Below are positions 12,973 to 19,998 of a stretch of 19,998 bases of DNA, one piece after another. How positions within the stretch are numbered: the first letter of the stretch is position 1; each line of letters opens with the position of its first letter. The position numbers were made by a program, and so were the translations under genes. The stretch covers positions 1 to 19,998 of the forward strand of contig CAZPUM010000023.1 in the NCBI GenBank assembly GCA_964589765.1, given 5' to 3'. The stretch is from UBA525 sp964589765 (lineage in GTDB: Archaea > Nanobdellota > Nanobdellia > Woesearchaeales > UBA525). The notes beneath the pieces were generated by a model. The model saw only the letters and a list, made by a program, of their open reading frames with translations, ran no database searches and was not told the origin of the DNA.

Positions 12973-15522
12973 CTATTGTATCTTCGTTAATCTTCTAATA
13001 AATATTTCTAGGAGGAAAAGGATCAGTCCTATCGCGAGGAATGGAGTCCTAACCTCTGTCTTTTGCACAGTTATTCTGGAGCTAACAGTCTTGATTTGCT
13101 CAACAATCTCATCCACCTTGTCAAAGTCAAGAGATTTCCCTTCAGTTATCTGGACTGCAGTCATAAGGTCCTGATTCTGTCCAACACTCCAGAACTCTGA
13201 GTTCTCATTCACAGCATAAGGGATTCCGCAAACAGTACCAAATCCTTGTTTTTGCGGAGTGAATGTGAAAGTGTAAGAGTCACCTGCGCTACTCAGGAAC
13301 TCAACAGGCGTGTCTTGACAGTTTCCTGACACAGGCTCTTTGCTTATGAATTCAACCTGTGTCTCTTCTCCCGCAATAGCGGGCTTGACTGTTACACTTA
13401 CCTTCTCTTTTCTGCTCGGGTCACCTACTGCCCAAAGCACTGTGTTTCGTATCAGGTCAGAGTTTTCTCTCTGGAGTAGCTGACCAAGTCCTGAGGCCGT
13501 GAATACAGTTACTGCCGCAACACGGCCGTTGAAATAGTTCCATGTTGTGATGGCAGGCAGTCCCGAATCGGTTGTTACCAATAGTTTACTGCCATCTTTG
13601 ATTGTGACTTCATTATATCCGTTTAGGACTGCATCAAGCTCCACATCTCTTGTGATAAAGTGAGTCAAACTCAATGGGACAAGCATGAATTCATCTCCAA
13701 ACCCTTTCTCGTTGGGGTCTCCGTACTTGACCATTAGGCTTGCCATGTTTGTTGCCCTGTCGTAAGTACTATCCCCTGCAATAGCAACATTCTTCAGGAA
13801 CGATTCATCGACCTTTTTAGCGAAGATTGAAGGGTCTGTACTTCCTACTCCTAGTGTCTGTGTGTTCACCCCGTACCTGCGATAAGCGTTCTCTACAACG
13901 GCAAGAGTGTTTGCTTTAGCAGGAACATCAGCTCCAGCACCAAGTCCTGCAGAGAATCTTCCGTTTGTTAGTAGTATAATCGTTTTGTCTCCTGATTTGT
14001 CTTTCAGCATGTCAACCGCTGCGCGGAGGGCTATATCAGGAGCTGTTGTTCCTCCTCCTGTGAGTCGGGGGATTTTATCCGTAAGCTCCTGTTTATGCTT
14101 GTACAATGGCTGGACATCCGCAACTTTGACCACGCTTGCCTGCAATGCCTCTCCTGGACTGCTGAAACTCTGTCCCTCAGTACTCACCCCAAACACTATT
14201 ACTCCCACGTTGTTCTTCAAGTTAAGACTGTTAATAGCGCTTACAGCTTGGGCTTTGATTATATCTATTGTTGGGACGTCCTCTGTTACAGCAACCATCT
14301 GGCCACCTTCTTTGACATACCTTGTTGCTGTTGTGCTTCCTGAAACTTGGATAACAAATACCAGATTGTTCTCTCCCATCTCTCTTTTTGGCTTTCCAAC
14401 CTTTACTGGCAGAAGTGATTCAAACTGCTTGTTCTGGTATCCACCACGGTCATAGCTGTTGAAACCACCAAACACAACCATTCCATTTCCTATTTTTCCT
14501 CCTTCTTCATCTCTAAGGAAGTCAGCAAGTTTTTCTGTTTGTGTCAGCTTTTCCGCTTTCATGTCGTTGATAATCACAGCATAGTAAGGAGTAAGGTCAT
14601 TTGGAAGCGTGCTTCCTGTTGTCATATCGAAAAGACCACTTATTGCTGTCTCCAAAGCACCCCTCTTTGATGTTAAAACAAAGACCTTTGGTTTCGGAAG
14701 AACCTCAACAACTTTGTAGTGTACATTGTTGTCGGGATTTACATCGTTGCTTGAGATTCTGGCCTCAATTTTGTGATACCCTGTTGTTAAAGAGGGCTCA
14801 AGAAGAAGCGTTCCTGTTGTTAACGCATCATGTATGGTCTTGCCATCAATTGTTACTTTAAGAGGGACTGAACCGTCAACAGTCCCTGAAACCTCAATTA
14901 AAATCTCAACGGGAAAACCTACAGGGACTTTTTGAGGCACTGACATCTTGACAGCATAATCTGTTTTAACTGCTGTCAAGTCAATCTTGTTTATGCTGAG
15001 GTTCTCAGCCCTAACAACCTGGGCCACATCCAAGAGATCAACTCCTGTGTTTGCGTTTCCATCAGAGATTATCAGTATGTGTTCAGGGTGGCCCAGCATA
15101 GCATCTCCAACAGGACTCTCTGTTTCGGTTCCAAACTCTCGTACTGTTGTTGGGAGTTCTTCGTTTAAAGCTTCAGTTAAAAACTCAACAAAACTAGTAT
15201 CATACAGTTCCATACTTCCACTCTTGTCCACAAGAACCAGAGCCTTTGGGTCACCATCATCCTCAGCAGTTATTGTTGTGAAGGGTGTTGCTAACGCCAC
15301 AAGAATCATTGAGACCGCCAGGAATCTCAGCAGGATTACCCACCATCTGACTCTTTTCAGTTTTTTCCACCCTGTTTCATCAAGTCCAAACTGTACAAAT
15401 TTCCACCTTACAAGTATGAATATCAGAATCAGAGCTATAGGTATTCCCCATAACCACGCTGGCTCTTTGAAGTATGTGGCAACCTCAGCAATAAACTCTG
15501 CCACAGGGTCGTAGAACTGCAC
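12973..15522 (-). CDS. Large membrane vWA protein with two vWA-type domains
   Basis: 849 residues. Order: hydrophobic helices at about 23-39 and 61-80; first vWA domain with intact metal site LVDKSGSM (97-104; Asp99, Ser101, Ser103) and ISDGNANTG (152-160); an Ig-like beta region (about 185-275); a glutamine-amidotransferase-like region ending in FGGFNSYDRGGYQNKQFESL (351-370), often found in such proteins; a second vWA domain (about 385-580); a beta region; and a last membrane helix (about 826-842). In the second domain the metal-site Asp is Gln392 (IQVSGS) and the later Asp is Asn520 (LLTNG), so metal binding is doubtful. The start is a GTG with GAGGTGA six nt upstream, overlapping the previous stop by one base (TAGTG). 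Most of the protein should lie outside, held by both ends. Confidence 0.85.
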   Translation of the reverse strand: MQFYDPVAEFIAEVATYFKEPAWLWGIPIALILIFILVRWKFVQFGLDETGWKKLKRVRWWVILLRFLAVSMILVALATPFTTITAEDDGDPKALVLVDKSGSMELYDTSFVEFLTEALNEELPTTVREFGTETESPVGDAMLGHPEHILIISDGNANTGVDLLDVAQVVRAENLSINKIDLTAVKTDYAVKMSVPQKVPVGFPVEILIEVSGTVDGSVPLKVTIDGKTIHDALTTGTLLLEPSLTTGYHKIEARISSNDVNPDNNVHYKVVEVLPKPKVFVLTSKRGALETAISGLFDMTTGSTLPNDLTPYYAVIINDMKAEKLTQTEKLADFLRDEEGGKIGNGMVVFGGFNSYDRGGYQNKQFESLLPVKVGKPKREMGENNLVFVIQVSGSTTATRYVKEGGQMVAVTEDVPTIDIIKAQAVSAINSLNLKNNVGVIVFGVSTEGQSFSSPGEALQASVVKVADVQPLYKHKQELTDKIPRLTGGGTTAPDIALRAAVDMLKDKSGDKTIILLTNGRFSAGLGAGADVPAKANTLAVVENAYRRYGVNTQTLGVGSTDPSIFAKKVDESFLKNVAIAGDSTYDRATNMASLMVKYGDPNEKGFGDEFMLVPLSLTHFITRDVELDAVLNGYNEVTIKDGSKLLVTTDSGLPAITTWNYFNGRVAAVTVFTASGLGQLLQRENSDLIRNTVLWAVGDPSRKEKVSVTVKPAIAGEETQVEFISKEPVSGNCQDTPVEFLSSAGDSYTFTFTPQKQGFGTVCGIPYAVNENSEFWSVGQNQDLMTAVQITEGKSLDFDKVDEIVEQIKTVSSRITVQKTEVRTPFLAIGLILFLLEIFIRRLTKIQ

Positions 15523-17492
15523 TATAGGTCACCTCTGTATTTGATATAGAATAACTCAAATATAACAATGAGAAGTCCGACAATTATCAGTATCTTGCTG
15601 AGATCTCTTGGCACTTTGACCTCTTGAGTTTCGTCTCCTGTTCCTGTGGTTATGTCTTCCGCAGATATATCGACAGTATCCATTATTGAAGATTCTACTC
15701 TGGCGCTTAACTGGTCTGCAACAGAGGCAGCAAGGGAGGTATGTAGAGGATAAAGGTTTGCTGCCATTGTTCGTTCACCCGCTTGGTAAAACCCTGCCAG
15801 TTCCGTGATTACAGGCGAGTCTCTTCTTCCATCAGGAGTTTTAATCTTGCCTCCGCTTGTTAAAACAGCGCCTGTCGGCACGTTAAGAAGCATTGGGTCT
15901 GTTAGGCTAAAATCAACTATTCTTCCCCATAGTATTGCATAACTCTGAGGGTCAATATCGAAACTCTTACTGTCCTTAACTCCCCAGTATATTGTTGCGC
16001 CTGAACCTGTTCTCTTGGCTGCTATCAAAGGTTCAAGACCTTCATTTGTTGGTATGGCAGCATAAACTATCGCGTTGTCTGTTTTTTCAACACGGAGAAC
16101 CTTGCTTCCATCTACCTGACCGATATCCGCAAGACCCTTAGTCAGACTTAGAGAAGTGTTTACCCGGATATCTTGTCGGCCCACCAGTGGAGAAGCTCCT
16201 GATTTGTAAGAAGTGGGCATCATGCCCAAAAAGTCTATATTGAAAATGTCTGGCTGGGCAAATACTATAAACACTTTACCCCTGTACAACTCTTCCTCCA
16301 TTCCTTTGATAATACCTGGCAAGACAAACTGCGTATTAATATCTTTGATAATGTATATATCGTGTTCCAAATCAGGAACTTTTGGTGGCTGAGCATACTC
16401 TATCTCAACTCTTGTAAATTTGTCACCTGCTGCTTGTAAAGCATCAACAAGGTTGCTTTGCTCCGCACCACCATCATTGGTAATTAGTAGAACTCTGATA
16501 ACATCCTGGTTTGGAATGCTGACGAAGTAAGAATTATCAACCATAAAATCATCTTTTGGGGTTAGCTTGAACTCTGTTGCTCCATTCGCCAGAGGAACAC
16601 TTACAGATATCAGGCTCCCTGGTTGACCTCTTGGAGCAAGAACCTTTTTGGGGAGAGTTATCTGTTGGTCGTTGTACTCAAGACCAATCTCTTCAGGGCC
16701 TCCATTGAAGTTCTGAATTTTCAAAGTGATTGTTCCATTGGTTGGGTTCAGTTGTGCATCTACAATACCTGTGTTCGACGCATCTTCACCAAAGCTCTTT
16801 ATCTCTATAAGTGCGCCTTTCGATTTTAATACCTTCAGTTTAGCCTCAATAAGACCCTCATTTTCAAGAGCAGAAAGGACAAAGTCACTAATCACTGTGA
16901 CTTTTGAATTTTCACCGACGTACTGCTCGGCTAACACAAGAGCAGATGGCAAATCGCCCTGCATGTCTGCAGGGTCAGTGTCATCAAGAAGTGCTTTGGC
17001 ATCTCCCGCAGAAAGCCTATAATTACCATTGTCAGTCAACAACGCAGGGTTCTGTTTTGCAAGGATTACTATGTTCTTGTTTGACAGAGATTCTACTGCA
17101 GATTTTCTCATCTCGTCAAACCTGTCTTCACCAAACGCCTTTGTGCTTGCGCTCACATCCAGAACAATTATGTTCTGGTCTACAAGTGACTCTTGAGCAA
17201 CCTCCATGTAAGGCTTAGCCATGGCCAAAGCCAACAGCAGGATTGCCAGTAACTGGATGAGGAACAGTACGTCCTGGAATAGTGTTCTAAAGAATCTGTG
17301 GACATTACTCTTTCCCATATCCTTCAGTATAAACATAAGACTGGGAACCTGAACATTCTGAGGTTTTGGCCTGATTAAGTATAGAATTACTAGCGGGATT
17401 AAGAAGGCTAGAACTATAGGCAGTTTCGCAGGGTTCAGAAAAAAGTCCGCAAAGAACCCGCTCGAGCCGAATACACTGGGAAAAAGCACCAT
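15522..17492 (-). CDS. Large BatA-like membrane vWA protein
   Basis: 656 residues. N-terminal BatA-type region with hydrophobic helices at about 24-41 and 72-92 and the conserved RPKPQNVQVPSL between them; vWA domain from about 105 with metal site LDVSAST (111-117; Asp112, Ser114, Ser116) and VISDF (200-204); then beta-rich and amidotransferase-like segments (about 335-430); C-terminal membrane helix (about 632-650, LIIVGLLIVIFELF). In bacteria BatA proteins belong to MoxR/DUF58 operons linked to envelope or oxidative stress; the archaeal role is unknown. It is the first gene of the six-gene operon, with a TTTATAAA box 42-49 nt before the ATG and thus a leader of about 19 nt holding a GGTGGTTGAT ribosome site. 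It partly repeats the layout of the following 849-residue protein. Confidence 0.87.
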   Translation of the reverse strand: MVLFPSVFGSSGFFADFFLNPAKLPIVLAFLIPLVILYLIRPKPQNVQVPSLMFILKDMGKSNVHRFFRTLFQDVLFLIQLLAILLLALAMAKPYMEVAQESLVDQNIIVLDVSASTKAFGEDRFDEMRKSAVESLSNKNIVILAKQNPALLTDNGNYRLSAGDAKALLDDTDPADMQGDLPSALVLAEQYVGENSKVTVISDFVLSALENEGLIEAKLKVLKSKGALIEIKSFGEDASNTGIVDAQLNPTNGTITLKIQNFNGGPEEIGLEYNDQQITLPKKVLAPRGQPGSLISVSVPLANGATEFKLTPKDDFMVDNSYFVSIPNQDVIRVLLITNDGGAEQSNLVDALQAAGDKFTRVEIEYAQPPKVPDLEHDIYIIKDINTQFVLPGIIKGMEEELYRGKVFIVFAQPDIFNIDFLGMMPTSYKSGASPLVGRQDIRVNTSLSLTKGLADIGQVDGSKVLRVEKTDNAIVYAAIPTNEGLEPLIAAKRTGSGATIYWGVKDSKSFDIDPQSYAILWGRIVDFSLTDPMLLNVPTGAVLTSGGKIKTPDGRRDSPVITELAGFYQAGERTMAANLYPLHTSLAASVADQLSARVESSIMDTVDISAEDITTGTGDETQEVKVPRDLSKILIIVGLLIVIFELFYIKYRGDL

Positions 17493-17533
17493 CTAATCAA
17501 CCACCATCCTCATTCAGAACGGCCCGTGCTGAG

Positions 17534-17541
17534 TTTATAAA
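17534..17541 (-). promoter_or_regulatory. TATA box of the MoxR/vWA operon
   Basis: TTTATAAA on the minus strand with its first T 49 nt before the ATG at 17492, predicting transcription from about 17511 and a leader near 19 nt. The leader holds GGTGGTTGAT, a weak SD. No other promoter of this quality appears up to 9850 except a TATA-like stretch before moxR. Confidence 0.6.
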
Positions 17542-17554
17542 GGTTTTGCAGTGT

Positions 17555-18421
17555 TTAACTCGATAACTTGCCTTTCAGGGCCTCAACAGCCCCAAGAATT
17601 CCGGGCTCTTTACATTTGGCCAACCTTAAATCAGGCAGTTTGCCCTGCATTTCCAGGTATGTTCCAAGATGTTTTTTTGTTGCCTGGAGCAGTTTTTTAT
17701 TGGCCCAACCCCCTCCCACAACTATCACTTCAGGGTCAATTGTTACTGAGAGATTCGCCAGAAAAACTGCGAAGAGTTTCGATACCTGCGCACGAGTTTT
17801 CTTTGTTGCAGTGTTGTCAACAGACCACACCTCTAAAGGATATAGTGGCGCTCCACCATTCTTGGCGTTTCTTTCTTGGATGGCTTTTCCACCAAGAACC
17901 GCTTTTTCCCAGTTAACAGGTTTGGCGTTTCTTAGTACAGATTCTTGATTATAAATAGCGTAGCTTGTCTCTCCTGCATAACCGTGTTGTCCTTTATGGA
18001 GTTTGTTTTCAATAATTATTCCCGACCCTAGACCCGTGCCTAAAGTTATTCCAATCATATGTTTCGAGCCCTTCCCTGCTCCGTGAATATGCTCTGCCCT
18101 TGTGAAACATGCAGCATCGTTTTCCATAACAAAGGGAAGCCTTAGTTTTAGCGCCTTCTTCATATCCGTGTTGTTTAATGAAGGAATATTTGTAAGGTAA
18201 ACTATCTTATTTCCATCTATAACTCCTGGAACACCAATACCTATTCCTTGAATGTCTCGACCTGCAGACAACCTTGTAATCATGTCTCTTAATTGAAGTA
18301 TGATGTGTTCCTTGCCTAGAATTGCTTTTGTCGGGATTTTGAAAATCTGTCTTAGCTCTCCATGTTTGGTTACTAATCCTGCAGCAATCTTTGTGCCTCC
18401 AAGGTCTATTCCTATGTACAT
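17555..18421 (-). CDS. ROK-family sugar kinase lacking the zinc motif
   Basis: 288 residues; ROK kinases phosphorylate glucose or other hexoses with ATP. Visible: phosphate loop GIDLGGTKIAAGLV (4-17); GIGVPGVID (61-69); catalytic Asp102 in ENDAA; GTGLGSGI (128-135); Glu151 in GYAGE; a VVGGG stretch near 234-238. The canonical zinc motif CxCGxxGCxE is absent, and the ExGH sugar-contact motif reads ETSY, with Tyr154 where His is usual. So this is a zinc-free, divergent member and its sugar cannot be called. Cytoplasmic, with no membrane segment. The start is ATG 18421, with a TATA element 22-29 nt upstream and no SD, so probably leaderless. It is divergent from the membrane protein at 18471 and lies 62 bp upstream of the vWA operon, which has its own promoter. 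Confidence 0.87.
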   Translation of the reverse strand: MYIGIDLGGTKIAAGLVTKHGELRQIFKIPTKAILGKEHIILQLRDMITRLSAGRDIQGIGIGVPGVIDGNKIVYLTNIPSLNNTDMKKALKLRLPFVMENDAACFTRAEHIHGAGKGSKHMIGITLGTGLGSGIIIENKLHKGQHGYAGETSYAIYNQESVLRNAKPVNWEKAVLGGKAIQERNAKNGGAPLYPLEVWSVDNTATKKTRAQVSKLFAVFLANLSVTIDPEVIVVGGGWANKKLLQATKKHLGTYLEMQGKLPDLRLAKCKEPGILGAVEALKGKLSS

Positions 18422-18442
18422 AGTTTGTTCCTAAGATAATCG

Positions 18443-18451
18443 TTATAAATA
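18443..18451. promoter_or_regulatory. TATA element shared by two divergent leaderless genes
   Basis: TTATAAATA on the plus strand reads TATTTATAA on the minus. Its centre is about 24-26 nt from both the ATG at 18421 (minus) and the ATG at 18471 (plus). No other TATA-like element lies in this 49-bp interval, so one box may serve both genes. It also argues against the earlier plus-strand ATG at 18459, only 8 nt from the box. Confidence 0.6.
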
Positions 18452-18470
18452 GCTTTACATGAAAAGTATC

Positions 18471-19691
18471 ATGACAACGGTTGATTGGGTTCTAGAACAA
18501 CACAAAGCAGGGAAAAAAGACAACGATATCAAAAATGAGTTAATTAAAAACAAATGGTCTGAGGAAAAAGCACAAAACTTAATCGATAAAGCACATCTTG
18601 CAGGAGTTTTGACGCCAACTACAATGATTCCTGCGCTACTCGGTCTTACTGGAATAGTGTTGCTATGGAACTACATCAACTCTTTCAGTATGGATTTCGG
18701 TTTTCAGATTCACAAACATTTTTTCTTGATAACTTTTGTTTTCATTCTTGGTGGTTTAGCTTTATGGGGTCTTTGGGAGTTGGCGGTTAAGAAGAAAGGT
18801 TACTACCAAAGATTCATAATATTCCTTGTGGGTGCAGTGACAGGAATAGGCATAGGCTCGTGGCTTCTATTCTTGTGCTTGATATTCCTGTATGATGTTT
18901 CAATACCTATTCCTTTCTTACTCCTGATTTTCAGCATAGTTTTCGCTGTGGTGATAATGCTTTCGGAGTATCAGTTCAACAGATTATTGAACAAAACTTT
19001 CGGCACTAAGAAAAGAGACCCCAAAAGGTTGACGTATGTTGCACTTGCCATAGCTTTATTCTTCTTGATTGTTTCTGTAGGAATAACATATTTCCTAGAA
19101 GGTAAAATGATTGATTCATACAACTCTAATCTTGAAAGAACCAACAGCATGTTTAGAGATGCTGCAGACTCATTAAATCTAGAAATTGATGAACTAAACC
19201 ATGAAGAAAGCAAAAATGTCATTCGTGTTTGGGCAAACAACCTTCCATTAAAAGATGGTATACGCGAAGAGATGAATGTTGCAACATATCTGACTGATGA
19301 TATATCTCAAATTTATTGTGAACAGACCGCAAACTTTGGGATGTTGCAATCCATAAAACAAAGTATTTTGCTAACAAGCGAGTATGACCAAATTGAACAG
19401 GCAGTTTCTGACGAGGAATTGACTGAAGAAGAGATCGAAAAGTACTCACATGTCAGGCGCGAGAACATAATAAGATTACACTCTGAGACACAAAGAGGTT
19501 TTTCTTATGAACAAACTTTCTTTGGTCTAAAACCTAAAGCACTCCGAGACACAGAAATTTGCTGGTCCAGAGCAAGAGGAGAAAGTTACAGAAACACAGA
19601 CACAGTGTTCAACATGCTGTACCCCGAGAACCCTGATTTGAATGACCCGAATCAAAGAAAGGCAGTTAGAGTCTTACTCCGCCAGCAGTGA
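18471..19691 (+). CDS. Polytopic membrane protein with helical N-terminal segment, function unknown
   Basis: 406 residues from the ATG at 18471. A soluble helical segment (about 3-44, with HKAGKKDNDIKNELIKNKWS) resembles the N-terminus of the MFS-type gene at 4596-6038: basic loop, Ile, Leu, aromatic-Ser-Glu. Next come about five hydrophobic helices between residues 48 and 210, then a polar helical domain of nearly 190 residues with conserved-looking Cys, Trp and Arg but no motif I recognise. Topology cannot be fixed. A start at 18459 adds four residues but lies too close to the TATA element; ATG 18471 fits a leaderless start. The 3' end overlaps the convergent DsbA-like gene by 18 bp. Confidence 0.72.
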   Translation: MTTVDWVLEQHKAGKKDNDIKNELIKNKWSEEKAQNLIDKAHLAGVLTPTTMIPALLGLTGIVLLWNYINSFSMDFGFQIHKHFFLITFVFILGGLALWGLWELAVKKKGYYQRFIIFLVGAVTGIGIGSWLLFLCLIFLYDVSIPIPFLLLIFSIVFAVVIMLSEYQFNRLLNKTFGTKKRDPKRLTYVALAIALFFLIVSVGITYFLEGKMIDSYNSNLERTNSMFRDAADSLNLEIDELNHEESKNVIRVWANNLPLKDGIREEMNVATYLTDDISQIYCEQTANFGMLQSIKQSILLTSEYDQIEQAVSDEELTEEEIEKYSHVRRENIIRLHSETQRGFSYEQTFFGLKPKALRDTEICWSRARGESYRNTDTVFNMLYPENPDLNDPNQRKAVRVLLRQQ

Positions 19692-19998
19692 ATCGATTTC
19701 AGCACTAAGCTGTTCGTATGTCTGATAGCCACGCAGTTTCTTGCCATTTATGAAAAAGGTCGGCGTGCCAGTAACACCCGCATCTATACCTGCTTGCATA
19801 TCCATCTGAATCTCCTCTTTTTTTGACTCTGAGATAAAACAGGATTCAAACTCAGTCATATTCAGCCCCAAATCCTGGGCGTATTTCTGGAGATTTCCTA
19901 TCTCCAGGTCCTCATGGTTCTCATAAAGAACATCGTGGTACTCCCAGAAACTGTCCTGAGCATGCGCACAGGATGCTGCCTGTGCTGCCCTGAATGAT
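19674..19998 (-). CDS. DsbA-family thiol oxidoreductase, C-terminal part
   Basis: The gene enters from the right edge; 107 C-terminal residues are visible. They fit a DsbA-type protein: the helical insert SFRAAQAASCAHAQDSFWEY and following, with the HDVLYENHE pattern typical of the family; GVTGTPTFFINGK with the cis-proline Pro79 beside the active site; then the last helix. The CxxC active site lies in the missing N-terminal half. Members oxidise or isomerise disulfides of exported proteins. Cysteines at 10 and 53 of the fragment are the extra pair seen in many of these proteins. The Cys-rich membrane protein at 2951-3382 might be a substrate. The end overlaps the convergent membrane-protein gene by 18 bp. 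Confidence 0.88.
   Translation of the reverse strand, partial: SFRAAQAASCAHAQDSFWEYHDVLYENHEDLEIGNLQKYAQDLGLNMTEFESCFISESKKEEIQMDMQAGIDAGVTGTPTFFINGKKLRGYQTYEQLSAEIDSLLAE

Noticed and set aside
13907..14455. Antisense open frame within the vWA gene (182 aa)
   Set aside because: It lies wholly opposite a conserved domain, has no promoter or SD, and similar shadows occur along the whole operon (for example 14987-15514 and 16726-17022).
18459..18470. Start of the membrane protein at the first ATG
   Set aside because: It lies 8 nt from the end of the TATA element and lacks an SD; the ATG at 18471 fits the spacing seen at the other genes.

Overview
The window reads as a piece of an archaeal chromosome with moderate, slightly AT-rich composition. 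The evidence is TATA boxes of the TTTATAAA/TTTAAATA type set about 26 nt before many start codons, GGAGG/GGTGA ribosome sites in front of most other genes, and archaeal-type genes (a single-domain KaiC-like ATPase, an MCM-type AAA+ ATPase, a site-2 protease, a DUF58/MoxR/von Willebrand A operon). The small membrane proteins and minimal zinc-ribbon proteins would suit a DPANN-type lineage, but that is an impression only. I saw no rRNA, tRNA, CRISPR array, transposase or integrase, and no gene-free stretch over 300 bases.

Layout. 1-583 (-): 5' part of a site-2 protease. 584-797: divergent regulatory region with palindromes. 798-1175 (+): DoxX-like membrane protein. 1224-2966 (+): purine nucleoside phosphorylase directly abutting an E1-like (ThiF/MoeB) protein. 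2951-6038 (-): MFS-type transporter, MCM-like AAA+ ATPase and a small Cys-rich membrane protein. 6127-9368 (+): four co-oriented genes, each with its own promoter: a calcium-motif beta-propeller without signal peptide, a KaiC-like ATPase, a double zinc ribbon and a helical protein. 9416-9754 (-): an extremely basic histone-H1-like protein. 9850-17492 (-): a compact six-gene operon, in transcription order long BatA-like vWA protein, long two-vWA protein, membrane-anchored coiled coil, three-helix membrane protein, MoxR ATPase, DUF58. 17555-18421 (-): ROK-family sugar kinase, divergent from 18471-19691 (+), a polytopic membrane protein. 19674-19998 (-): C-terminal part of a DsbA-like thiol oxidoreductase.

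How the genes work together. The six-gene operon is an archaeal version of the MoxR/DUF58/vWA (Bat-type) systems: an AAA+ ATPase acting with membrane-anchored vWA proteins, here with two unassigned partners. A 10-N assembly gap interrupts moxR and breaks its reading frame on paper. Most other genes appear to be single transcription units. Nine start codons, two of them GTG, lie where the TATA box predicts transcription to begin, so leaderless mRNAs look normal here; genes with a short leader instead carry a ribosome-binding site. The region between 18421 and 18471 appears to use one TATA element for two divergent leaderless genes.

The best candidates for something undescribed are the expanded vWA operon, the propeller/KaiC/zinc-ribbon/helical neighbourhood, and the MCM-type ATPase that lacks the MCM N-terminal domain.
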